In this document: one piece after another, positions 32,278-40,422 of the stretch
How the letters are laid out: each line of letters starts with the position of its first letter
Position numbering within the stretch: the stretch's first letter is position 1
Origin: Myxococcales bacterium
GTDB taxonomy: Bacteria; Myxococcota_A; Polyangia; Polyangiales; Houyiibacteriaceae
Direction: 5' to 3'
NCBI GenBank assembly: GCA_019637115.1
Contig: JAHBWH010000057.1
Location: forward strand, 1 to 44,573
Length of the DNA: 44,573 nt
Translations under genes and position numbers: made by a program
Notes under the pieces: generated by a model
Seen by the model: only the letters and a program-made list of their open reading frames with translations
Told to the model about the DNA's origin: nothing
The model's database searches: none

Positions 32278-32423
32278 TCACGAGCCACCACCCCGTGCCG
32301 GCGTTGCCGCTGGGCCCCGGACCGCGCTTCGCCCCACGAGCTCACGTGAGCGACTGAGTACTTGCCGGTGAGTCTTCTCCCGACACCCACCGATCGAGAG
32401 GAAACTTCGGCCGCGCTTCGACG

Positions 32424-32454
32424 TACCCTCGCCGGCTCGCACCCCCGAGAGGAG
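32424..32454 (+). promoter_or_regulatory. Putative -10 box and ribosome binding site for the long DUF4132 gene
   Basis: TACCCT at 32424-32429 and GAGAGGAG at 32447-32454, about 6 nt before GTG 32461, give a conventional short leader and decide the start. Confidence 0.4.
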
Positions 32455-32460
32455 TCGTAC

Positions 32461-35400
32461 GTGCCCATCGAGATCCGCCCCGAGACCCGCCCCGACGACA
32501 TCCAGCTCCCCCCCGCGCTGGAGGCGACGCACACCCTGCACCGCGACCACTACGACGACGCGAAGACGCAGGTGAAGACGGTCTGGGCCGCGCGAAATGA
32601 CGCACCGACGGTCAAGGACGGCCCGCTGGTCACCTTCCGGCGCGACGGGCGCGCCTGGTCCGAGGAGGAATACCAGGACGGCAAGCTCTGGACGATTCAC
32701 GTGCTCTTCGGGGAGAGCGGCGCGCCCCTCGACCACGGCACCCGCAAGGACGGCGAAGGCATCCAGCGCGCCTACCACGAGAACGACACGCTGCGCGCCG
32801 AGGGCCCCTGCACCAGCGGCCGCTCCGAGGGGACGTGGCGCTATTGGTTTCAGGACGGCACGCTGCAGGCCGAGGGCGACTTCCGCGCTGGCGCGAAGAC
32901 CGGCCCGTGGCGCTACTTCAACGCCGACGGCTCGCTGCGGCTCGAGGAGGACTACCGCGACGACGAGAGCGTCTGGGTGGTCTACTGGCACCAAGGCCAG
33001 AAGAGCCGCGAGGGTCTCCGCCGAAAGACCCCCGAGGGACATTGGGGCGACGACGGGCCGTGGTCTTGCTACGAGGGCGGCGAGCTCAAGCACACGGACC
33101 TCTACCACCAGGGGAACTACGTCCGCCGCGTCCCGAACCCCGGGCCGGTGATCGCGGCGATGCGGTCGAAGGGCGACCCGGCCGCGCAGCTGCAGGCCAT
33201 CAAGAAGGTCGCCGAGCACACCTCGCCGTGCGAATTCCTCGAGCCGCTGCACGCGACGGGCGAGGTCTCGGCCGAGCTCGCGCTGTCAATCGCGATCGAG
33301 GCCTACAGCCACCTCTGGGATCGGGTCTTCCCCATCGTGCTCTCGTACGGCGACGCGATGCACGCGCCGCTCGACGCGGCCGCGGAGCGCCTCACCGCGG
33401 AGTCGTACCCGAACGACAACCAATGCGTGGTGCTCTGCCTCTGGCGCTGGGAGCTGAGCGGCAAGACACCGCTGCCCGCGCTCTACGAGCCGCTGCTGAA
33501 GCGCGCGCTCAGCTACAACGCCGAGCTCTCCGACCACAAGCGGCCCACGGTCGAGCGGCTCCGCGAGCTGGTGAAGAGCTATCCCCGCGAGGCCCGAGAG
33601 GCCCTGGTCCTCAACCAACGGGGCAAGCCCCTCTTCGCGTACGCCGGGCTCGCCGCCACACCCGAGACGGTCCAAGCGACCATCGACGAGATCGCAACGC
33701 TGAAGAAGAACGTCTTCCGCTACAACCCGTCGCGCGCGATCAGCCTGAAGGCGATGCTCGAGGAGGTGGGCGAGCTGGCGATCCCCGGGCTCGTCGCCAC
33801 CTTGAAGGGCGCGGGCAAGAAGGCGCAGGCGCGCCAGATCTACGTCGAGGTGCTGGCGAAGAGCGGCGCCCCCGAGGCGGCCGCGGTGCTGCTCGACTTC
33901 GTCCACGACAAGGTCGACGAGGCCGCGCGCGCCGCGCGCGAGGGCCTGCAGGCGCTCGGAGAGGCCGCGCTCCCGGCCATCGAGGACGCCCTCGGCGCGA
34001 AGGCCAAGGCGCTCAAGCTCGCCGCCGCCGAGACCCTCTCGAAGATGGAGCCGACGGACGCCGTCCGCGCGGTCGCCGAGCGGCGGCTCGCGGCGGAGAA
34101 GAACGCCGAGCTCCGCGCGCTGCTCGAGCCGATCGCGGCGGGCGCGAGCGGAGAACCGACGCCCGAGGCCCTCCCCGCGGCCTACGCCGCGATCCTCGCC
34201 GACCGCGCCGCGCTCGCCGACCGCCGCGACGAGGTCCTCGCCGCGCTCGAAGGCCAAGAGAGCTACGCGCACGTCCAGGCGTTCCTCGCCGAGAAGCTCG
34301 CGGAGGACCCTCGCTTCGCGGTGCTCTTCATGGAGCGCGTCGGCGCGGAGCTCCGCAAGGAGGCGCCCCGCCTGCACGGCCTCGAGCACGGCAAGATCCT
34401 CTGGCCGCTCCACAAGCTCGGCGCCTTCGAGCGTATCGCCTGGCTCGCGGCCGAGATGCTCTCCGTGATGCCGGAGAAGGGCGGACACAACGTCAAATAC
34501 TTGGTCAAGGATCTCTACCGGAACGCGCGCCCCCTCGACTCCAAATACGATCCGATCCCCGAAGAGACGCCCGGCCCCTTCCCACAGGCGCTCGCGTTCT
34601 TCCTCTCGCGCGGCGAGCCCGTGCCCGCGAAGAAGCCGCTGCTCGCCTGGCTCGAAGAGAACGCCCCGTCGGTCTCGGCCGCGGCCTTCGCCGCCCACGT
34701 CGAGGACGCCGCCAAGCCCGTGCGCGACGTGGCGATCCGCGGCCTCATCACGTCGGCCGACGCGGCGATCGAGGTGACGCTCCCCCTGCTCGCGGGCTCG
34801 ACCAAGCAGCAGGCCGCCGCCGCCGAGGTGCTACGGGCGGTCCCCCGGGCCGCCTCGGTCGCGCCGCTCGAGGCGGCGCTGAAGAAAGAGAAGAACGCGA
34901 AGCGCCGCGAGGCGCTCGAGTCTGCGCTGCTCTCGTGCCGCCTCGCGGCTGGGGCCCTCGACGTCGACACGCTCGACGCGACGCTCTCGGCGCGCGCCCC
35001 CGCGACCGCGGAGCCGCCGAAGGACATGCCCGCGCTGCGCTGGCGCGGGGGCAAGCCCGTGAGCGAGGCCGCCACGCGCTGGCTGCTCGCGGCGCTCCGC
35101 ACCGAAGACGGAAGCGGCCCGCCGAACGCCGAGCTCGCGGGCGTGCGGAGTCAGCTCGAGGATGAGCCCGCGCACGCGCTCTGCCGCGCCATCTTGGCGA
35201 CCTACCCCGAGACCTCTGCCGACCGCTGGGTCCGCTACCAGCGCGCGCTCCTCGGCGACGACGCGGCGATGGACGGCCTCGGCAAGATGCTCGCGAGCGA
35301 CGTCTACCGGTTCAGCGCCGACTTCGCCGCGCACGGCGTCGAGGTGCTGCGCCGCAACCCCACCCCGGCCGCCGTGCGCTGGCTCGAGCACTACTCGCAC

Positions 35401-36165
35401 CGCTCGAAGGGCAAGCTCGAGCGCGAGGCCGAGCGCGCGATCCGCTCGCTGACCTCTGGCGAGCTGAGCCGCGACGACCTCGTCGACCGCTCGATGCCGC
35501 GCATCGACGACGAGGCGAGCCGCGCGCTCGTCGCGGAGCGGCTCGAGATCGCGATGTGCACGGCGCGCCGCTGGACGCTCGACGCCTGGCGCGACTTCGT
35601 GCTCGGCAACGCCGCCACGGCCGCCCTCGCGCCGCAGCTCCTCTTCGCCTGCTACGACGGCGGCGAGCTCCACCCCTTCCGCGTCCTGGACGGGGCGCCC
35701 GTCGATCGCGAGGGCGCGCCCTTCGAGCTCCGCGGGGAGATCGGCGTCCCCCACCCCGTCGAGCTCGACGAATCGACGATCGACGCTTGGATCGACGTCT
35801 TCGACGCGCCGCCCTTCGAGCAGCTCGACCGCCCCTGCACCCCCGACGCGTCCGAGGTCTTGAGCAAGGCGATGCCCGCGCCGCCCCTGGTCGCCGGAGA
35901 GCTCCTCGACGCGCTCGAGGCCAACGGCTTCGTCGCCGACAACCCGGAAGATGCCGGCCTCGTCTGGGGCGCTCGCAAGCGCTTCGGCCCGCGCTGGACG
36001 CTCCGCGTCAGCCACACCTCGTACTCGGCAAGCAGCCGCCGCCCGGTCGAGGGGAGCACGCTCACGGTCCAAGGCCTCCACGTCGAGGGTGATGGCGTCG
36101 TGCCGGCGGCCTTGTGGAGCGAGGCGCTGCAGACCGCGCGGCGCCTCGTACCCACGCTGGCCTGA
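32461..36165 (+). CDS. Large DUF4132 protein with MORN/YwqK-like and HEAT-like repeats
   Basis: The product is 1234 residues. GTG 32461 is chosen because of GAGGAG upstream; the frame is open 33 codons further but without homology. Residues about 55-225 are MORN-type repeats (DGTLQAEGDFRAGAKTGPW, YFNADGSLRLEEDYRDD and related), the kind seen in YwqK-family proteins. Residues about 230-900 are helical HEAT-like repeats (for example GLVATLKGAGKKAQARQIYV). The C-terminal 270 residues hold the DUF4132 domain: ARRWTLDAWRDFVLGN, LLFACYDGG, FRVLDGAPVDREG, VPHPVELDESTIDAWID and PPFEQLDRP, aligned block for block with the preceding gene. The protein is soluble and cytoplasmic by appearance. The two genes are probably one functional unit. 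Confidence 0.85.
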   Translation: MPIEIRPETRPDDIQLPPALEATHTLHRDHYDDAKTQVKTVWAARNDAPTVKDGPLVTFRRDGRAWSEEEYQDGKLWTIHVLFGESGAPLDHGTRKDGEGIQRAYHENDTLRAEGPCTSGRSEGTWRYWFQDGTLQAEGDFRAGAKTGPWRYFNADGSLRLEEDYRDDESVWVVYWHQGQKSREGLRRKTPEGHWGDDGPWSCYEGGELKHTDLYHQGNYVRRVPNPGPVIAAMRSKGDPAAQLQAIKKVAEHTSPCEFLEPLHATGEVSAELALSIAIEAYSHLWDRVFPIVLSYGDAMHAPLDAAAERLTAESYPNDNQCVVLCLWRWELSGKTPLPALYEPLLKRALSYNAELSDHKRPTVERLRELVKSYPREAREALVLNQRGKPLFAYAGLAATPETVQATIDEIATLKKNVFRYNPSRAISLKAMLEEVGELAIPGLVATLKGAGKKAQARQIYVEVLAKSGAPEAAAVLLDFVHDKVDEAARAAREGLQALGEAALPAIEDALGAKAKALKLAAAETLSKMEPTDAVRAVAERRLAAEKNAELRALLEPIAAGASGEPTPEALPAAYAAILADRAALADRRDEVLAALEGQESYAHVQAFLAEKLAEDPRFAVLFMERVGAELRKEAPRLHGLEHGKILWPLHKLGAFERIAWLAAEMLSVMPEKGGHNVKYLVKDLYRNARPLDSKYDPIPEETPGPFPQALAFFLSRGEPVPAKKPLLAWLEENAPSVSAAAFAAHVEDAAKPVRDVAIRGLITSADAAIEVTLPLLAGSTKQQAAAAEVLRAVPRAASVAPLEAALKKEKNAKRREALESALLSCRLAAGALDVDTLDATLSARAPATAEPPKDMPALRWRGGKPVSEAATRWLLAALRTEDGSGPPNAELAGVRSQLEDEPAHALCRAILATYPETSADRWVRYQRALLGDDAAMDGLGKMLASDVYRFSADFAAHGVEVLRRNPTPAAVRWLEHYSHRSKGKLEREAERAIRSLTSGELSRDDLVDRSMPRIDDEASRALVAERLEIAMCTARRWTLDAWRDFVLGNAATAALAPQLLFACYDGGELHPFRVLDGAPVDREGAPFELRGEIGVPHPVELDESTIDAWIDVFDAPPFEQLDRPCTPDASEVLSKAMPAPPLVAGELLDALEANGFVADNPEDAGLVWGARKRFGPRWTLRVSHTSYSASSRRPVEGSTLTVQGLHVEGDGVVPAALWSEALQTARRLVPTLA

Positions 36166-36218
36166 GCGGGCGGCGTCGCGCGCCCGGTGGCGCGGCTCGC
36201 GAATCCTGCGGGCGAGCG

Positions 36219-36375
36219 CTAGCAGCCCGTTGAAGCACTCTTCGAGTCCCTCAACGGACGGCCTCTTCTCTCTGGGGTTTTTCGGAAAGACCCCCTCCAA
36301 TGGGCAAAGCCCACCGGAGCCTCCCCCAAAACACGCGGCTCCGTTGAAGAACTAGGTTCTTCAACGGGCTGCTAG
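36219..36375. mobile_element. MITE-like palindromic element with 17-bp terminal inverted repeats
   Basis: CTAGCAGCCCGTTGAAG (36219-36235) is repeated as its exact reverse complement at 36359-36375, giving a 157-bp element. Because CTAG is self-complementary, the outer four bases could be a target duplication around 13-bp ends. Inside lie further hairpins: CCGTTGA/TCAACGG (36227-36257), GGGGT/ACCCC (36274-36294), TGGGC/GCCCA (36301-36313), GGAGCC/GGCTCC (36316-36342) and CCGTTGAAGAAC with its complement around a TAG loop (36341-36367). It encodes nothing. It lies between convergent genes and may also stop transcription from both sides. Confidence 0.75.
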
Positions 36376-36454
36376 GTGATGCCTCGCACCCACATGCTGA
36401 CGCGAGGGACGCGCCCAGCCGCTGAGCGGTAGGAGTCCGCGAGGCCTGGGTGTC

Positions 36455-36997
36455 TCAGGACGGAACCAGGTCTCGCGGGGGCGCGTCCGGATCGTAGGGG
36501 CGGGCGCGTCCTTGGCGAATCCCCGCGCTTCCGGCGACGAGTCCGAGCGCGGTCACGACGACCAATGACACCCAGAGCCGCAGAGGTGCGTCGCCAGCGA
36601 AGATCATCCAGGCCGCGAGTCCGCCCATGGCCAAGCTGGTCGGGACCAACGCCCACCCCAACCAGTACAGCCCGCTCGATCCGCCCAAGAAGCGGATCTC
36701 CGGGTGGCTTCGATGGAGCGCATGCAGCCGCTCCAAGACCGCGGCGTAGTCGGCGACCCGATCCTCGACACGGGTCCCCACGACACGACGCGAGCGCAAC
36801 GTCACGGGCCGCGTCGACGTCGCCTCGATGCGCATCACGTACGCGCCCAACGTCTGGCGGACCCGAACGGTCCGGATCTCCGAGAACGGAACGTGCGTCC
36901 TGCGTTTGCTGCGCTCCTCGATGACGACGACGCCATCGCCCTCGAACGAGCAACGCACCGAGACCGAGGGAGAGGCCGCAGCGAGCTCGTAGTCCAT
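36455..36997 (-). CDS. Small membrane protein of unknown function
   Basis: The product is 180 residues, starting at ATG 36997. The N-terminal 95 residues are a beta-rich soluble domain (VSVRCSFEGDGVVVIEE, THVPFSEIRTVRVRQTLG, YVMRIEATSTRPVTLRS) with the look of a bacterial PH-like domain. Two hydrophobic helices follow (about 115-137 and 144-161, the second LWVSLVVVTALGLVAGSAG). A Pro/Asp/Arg tail ends it. No catalytic residues are evident. The frame is open about 20 codons upstream, but the soluble domain begins at ATG 36997. The PH-like assignment is a guess from strand pattern. Confidence 0.65.
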   Translation of the reverse strand: MDYELAAASPSVSVRCSFEGDGVVVIEERSKRRTHVPFSEIRTVRVRQTLGAYVMRIEATSTRPVTLRSRRVVGTRVEDRVADYAAVLERLHALHRSHPEIRFLGGSSGLYWLGWALVPTSLAMGGLAAWMIFAGDAPLRLWVSLVVVTALGLVAGSAGIRQGRARPYDPDAPPRDLVPS

Positions 36998-37225
36998 GAG
37001 CCCCAATATCACGCCACGATTCGACAACGAACGTCCACGCCGTGGGAGTCGAGAGGTCACCGACGACGTCGTGGAGCGTGCGCTGCTGAGACACCGCTTC
37101 TCAATCCGCGCTCCCCGCCCTGCGACGGGACCTCGACGAGAGCTGACCGGCTGCCCTCTCGCGTCTTCGCGCCAGGGCTGCTACTCCCTGGACCCGGCGC
37201 CGGGCGGCGTCGCGAGAGGAAGACC

Positions 37226-39025
37226 ATGACCCGCCGAAGCGAGCGCCGACACCTGGGGTCCCGCCTCCTGCGCGTCACCGCGCCGGCGCCAGTGACCGAG
37301 CCGAGCGAGCCGCCCGCGCCCGCCGCGTTCCGCCCCGCAACGCCCGACGATCATTGGGTCGATCTCCTCCACGCCGAGCCGCTCGTCCCCGTCGAGACCG
37401 AGGCGCTCCGGCGGGCGCTGCGCTTCGCGTTCGAGTCGGGTGACGCGGGCGGTCTGCTCGGGCTCGCGCACGAGCAGGCCCCCCTCGCCCCGTCGACGTG
37501 GGATCCCGAGAGCTTCGTGACCGGGCTCTTCCTGCCCGAGCTCGTCGACGAGTGCTTCCCGGTCATCATCGAGGGCGCGCGACACCGCGCGAGCAAGAGC
37601 TTCTTGCTCCGCGTCCTCGGGCAGCCGCCCGCCGACCACCGCGACGTCGCCCTCCGCCAGGAGGTGCTCCGCGAGCTCGCCGCCTCCCCGACGATGCGCG
37701 CGGGCGTCAGCGCCGCGTACGTCGCGCTCCGGCGGCTCCGCGGGCTCCTCGACGAGTCCACCGGCTTCCGCGACGAGACGCTGCGGCGCAAGGTGGAGAT
37801 CCTCGAGTGCGTCCGTGGCTTCGTCGAGGCGACCTGCGAGGCGTGCCAGGGCGCGAGCTCCGCCCTCGCCCGGCTCCACGCCGCCACGACGGCGACGCGC
37901 GAGAGCGAGGCCTACCAGCGCCTCCTGCAGGTGCTCGACTTCGAACGGAACCTCGCGACCGTCGACGTCCGCGTCACGCTCGGCTCCGACGGGCGGATCC
38001 GGGACTTCGCCCTGATGAAGGTCGAGGAGAACCGCGCCAACCCGATGATCCGCCCCGCGTGGCGCCGCGCGCTCGAGCGCTTCGTCGCGTGGGTGCGCGG
38101 GCACCGCTACCACGAGCACGAGGTGATCCTCCGGGTCATCGACGACGTCTTCGACGCGCTCGAAGATCACCTGCTGCCGCTCTTCTCGCTCGCCGGGCAC
38201 CTCGAGGTCTACCTCGCCGCGCTCGGCTTCCGCGACCGCGCGGCGCGGGAGGGCCTCGAGGTCTGCCTTCCGACCTTGGCCCCGACGCCCTGCCTCGACG
38301 ATCCGGCGGGGCCGCTCTCGATGAAGGCGCTCTTCAACCCGCTGCTCTTCTTGCAAGGCATCCGACCGGTCCCGTGCGACCTCGCGCTGCGAGGGCACGA
38401 CGCGCTCGTGCTGGTCACGGGTCCGAACTCCGGTGGCAAGACACGCTTGCTGCAGGCGGTGGGGCTCACGCAGGTCCTCGGCCAGGCGGGCCTCTACGTG
38501 CCCGCCGCCGAGGCGACGCTCACGCAGGCGCCCGCGATGTTCGTGTCGCTCATCGAGACCGGCCGCGCCGACGAGAGCGAGGGCCGGCTCGGCACCGAGC
38601 TGCGTCGCGTGCGCGCGCTCTTCGAGGCGCTCCGGCCGGGCTCCATCGCGATCCTCGACGAGCTCTGCTCGGGCACCAACCCGAGCGAGGGCATGGCGAT
38701 CTTCGAGATGGTCGTCAGCCTGCTGCCGCGGCTCCGCCCGCAGGTCTTCCTCACGACACACTTCCTCGACGCGGCCCGCCGCCTCGACGCCGAGCGCGTC
38801 ATCGACCGGCTGGAGCCGCTCCAGGTCGAGCTCGACGCGCAAGCGGAGCCGACCTATCGCTTCGTCCCCGGCGTCGCGCCGACCTCGCTCGCCCATCAGG
38901 TGGCGTCGCGCCTCGGCGTGACCCACGAGGAGCTCGCGGGGCTCGTGGAGCGGCAGGAGCTGCGCGCCCGGCGACGGGAGCCTCGCGGGGACGAGGCGGC
39001 GGCGCTATCGTCCGACGCACCATGA
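37226..39025 (+). CDS. MutS-family DNA-binding ATPase (MutS2-like, lacking the Smr domain)
   Basis: The product is 599 residues. ATG 37226 has GAGAGGAAG 5 nt upstream. The N-terminal 370 residues are helical lever/clamp-like. The ABC-type ATPase domain shows Walker A GPNSGGKT at 399-406, followed by LLQAVGLTQVLGQAGLYVPA. Walker B AILDELCSGTNPSEG has Asp478 and Glu479, and TTHFLD gives the switch His. The signature helix contains ELRRVRALFEAL. There is no mismatch-recognition FxE motif and no C-terminal Smr nuclease domain, so neither classical mismatch repair nor standard MutS2 action fits. Such short MutS-like ATPases lack an assigned role. Its stop overlaps the glmU ATG by 4 nt. Confidence 0.85.
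   Translation: MTRRSERRHLGSRLLRVTAPAPVTEPSEPPAPAAFRPATPDDHWVDLLHAEPLVPVETEALRRALRFAFESGDAGGLLGLAHEQAPLAPSTWDPESFVTGLFLPELVDECFPVIIEGARHRASKSFLLRVLGQPPADHRDVALRQEVLRELAASPTMRAGVSAAYVALRRLRGLLDESTGFRDETLRRKVEILECVRGFVEATCEACQGASSALARLHAATTATRESEAYQRLLQVLDFERNLATVDVRVTLGSDGRIRDFALMKVEENRANPMIRPAWRRALERFVAWVRGHRYHEHEVILRVIDDVFDALEDHLLPLFSLAGHLEVYLAALGFRDRAAREGLEVCLPTLAPTPCLDDPAGPLSMKALFNPLLFLQGIRPVPCDLALRGHDALVLVTGPNSGGKTRLLQAVGLTQVLGQAGLYVPAAEATLTQAPAMFVSLIETGRADESEGRLGTELRRVRALFEALRPGSIAILDELCSGTNPSEGMAIFEMVVSLLPRLRPQVFLTTHFLDAARRLDAERVIDRLEPLQVELDAQAEPTYRFVPGVAPTSLAHQVASRLGVTHEELAGLVERQELRARRREPRGDEAAALSSDAP
39006..39011 (+). promoter_or_regulatory. Putative internal -10 box for glmU
   Basis: TATCGT lies inside the end of the MutS-like gene, 10 nt before ATG 39022. 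It may give glmU its own transcript in addition to readthrough. Confidence 0.3.
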
Positions 39026-40422
39026 GCCAACTCGTCGGAATCGTGCTCGCGGCCGGTCAGGGCACGCGCATGAAGAGCCAGACCCCGAAGGTCCTGCACC
39101 GCTTGGCGGGGCGCTCGCTCGTCGCCTGGAGCGTCGGCGCCGCGCTCGAGGCGGGCGCAGATCGCTGCGTCGTCGTCGTCGGGCACGGGCGCGAGCAGGT
39201 CGAGGCGGACCTCCGCGCGCGCTTCGGCGACCGCGTCGACTTCGCGCACCAGGCCGAGCAGCGCGGCACCGGGCACGCCGTGCGCTGCGCGATGGAGCAA
39301 GCCCTCGAGGGCTTCTCCGGCGCGGTCTTCGTGCTCTACGGCGACTGCCCGCTCGTGCTGCCCTCCACCATCCGGCGCCTCGTCGACGCCCGCGGGCGCG
39401 CGCCGCTCTCGCTCGTGACCGCGACGCTCGCGGACCCCACCGGCTATGGCCGCATCCTCCGGGAAGGAGGCGCCGTCGTCGGCATCCGCGAGCAGCGCGA
39501 CTGCGCCCCGCGCGAGCTCGCCATCGACGAGGTCAACCCCGGCCTCTACGCGATCGACGCCGCGTTCCTCCGCGAGGCCATGGGCGCGCTCACCACCGAC
39601 AACGCGCAGGGAGAGCTCTACCTCACGGACGTCGTCGCGATGGCCGCGAAGGCCGGGGGCGCGATCGACGTTCCGGGCGACATGGGCGAGCTGAGGGGCG
39701 TCAACGATCGACGGGAGCTCGCCCTCTGCGGCGAGGTCCTCCGCCGACGCATCAACGACGCGCTCGCGTCGAGCGGCGTCGGCATCGTCGATCCGGCGTG
39801 CACCTACGTCGACGCCGACGTCGTCGTGGAGCCGGACACGACGATCGCACCGAACGTGCACCTGCGCGGGCGCTGCGTCGTCCGCAGCGGCGCGATCATC
39901 GACGTGGGCTGCGTCCTCCAGGACGTCGAGGTCGACGCCGGCGCGCACCTCTTGCCGTACACCGTGGCCGCCGACAGCCGCGTCGGGCCGTCCGCGCACG
40001 TCGGCCCCTTCACCCACCTCCGCCCCGCGACGGTGCTGCACGAGGGCGCCAAGGTCGGCAATTTCTGCGAGACGAAGAAGACGATCGTCGGCAAGGACTC
40101 CAAGGTGAACCACCTCTCCTACGTCGGCGACGGCGTGCTCGGCGAGGGCGTGAACGTCGGCGCCGGGACGATCTTCTGCAACTACGACGGCTTCCAGAAG
40201 CACACGACCGTCCTCGACGACGGCGCCTTCATCGGCAGCGACTCGCAGATCGTGGCGCCCGTCCGCGTCGGCAAGGGCGCCTACGTCGCGAGCGGCTCGA
40301 CGGTCACGCGCGACGTCCCCGACGACGCGCTCGCGATGTCCCGCACCAAGCAGGTCAACAAAGAGGGCTACGCGAGCCGCTTGAAGGCGAGGTTCGCCTT
40401 CAGCAAGAAGTCGTCGACGTGA
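39022..40422 (+). CDS. glmU: Bifunctional UDP-GlcNAc pyrophosphorylase / glucosamine-1-phosphate N-acetyltransferase
   Basis: The product is 466 residues, standard GlmU length. It makes UDP-N-acetylglucosamine for peptidoglycan and lipopolysaccharide in the cytoplasm. The N-terminal uridylyltransferase shows LAAGQGTRMKS, QRGTGHAV, LYGDCPL and the EVNPGLYAID block. The C-terminal left-handed beta-helix has hexapeptide repeats from about 245, including VGPFTHLRPATVLHEGAKVG, NFCETKK, LSYVGDGVLGEGVNVGAGT and NYDGFQKHTT. The acetyltransferase His is in the HLSYVGD stretch. The gene overlaps the MutS-like gene upstream by ATGA and the synthase gene downstream by GTGA. Confidence 0.96.
   Translation: MSQLVGIVLAAGQGTRMKSQTPKVLHRLAGRSLVAWSVGAALEAGADRCVVVVGHGREQVEADLRARFGDRVDFAHQAEQRGTGHAVRCAMEQALEGFSGAVFVLYGDCPLVLPSTIRRLVDARGRAPLSLVTATLADPTGYGRILREGGAVVGIREQRDCAPRELAIDEVNPGLYAIDAAFLREAMGALTTDNAQGELYLTDVVAMAAKAGGAIDVPGDMGELRGVNDRRELALCGEVLRRRINDALASSGVGIVDPACTYVDADVVVEPDTTIAPNVHLRGRCVVRSGAIIDVGCVLQDVEVDAGAHLLPYTVAADSRVGPSAHVGPFTHLRPATVLHEGAKVGNFCETKKTIVGKDSKVNHLSYVGDGVLGEGVNVGAGTIFCNYDGFQKHTTVLDDGAFIGSDSQIVAPVRVGKGAYVASGSTVTRDVPDDALAMSRTKQVNKEGYASRLKARFAFSKKSST

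Noticed and set aside
36219-36375. Integron attC site
   Set aside because: The outer repeats lack the RYYYAAC/GTTRRRY core pairs in the right order, and no integrase or cassette array is present.
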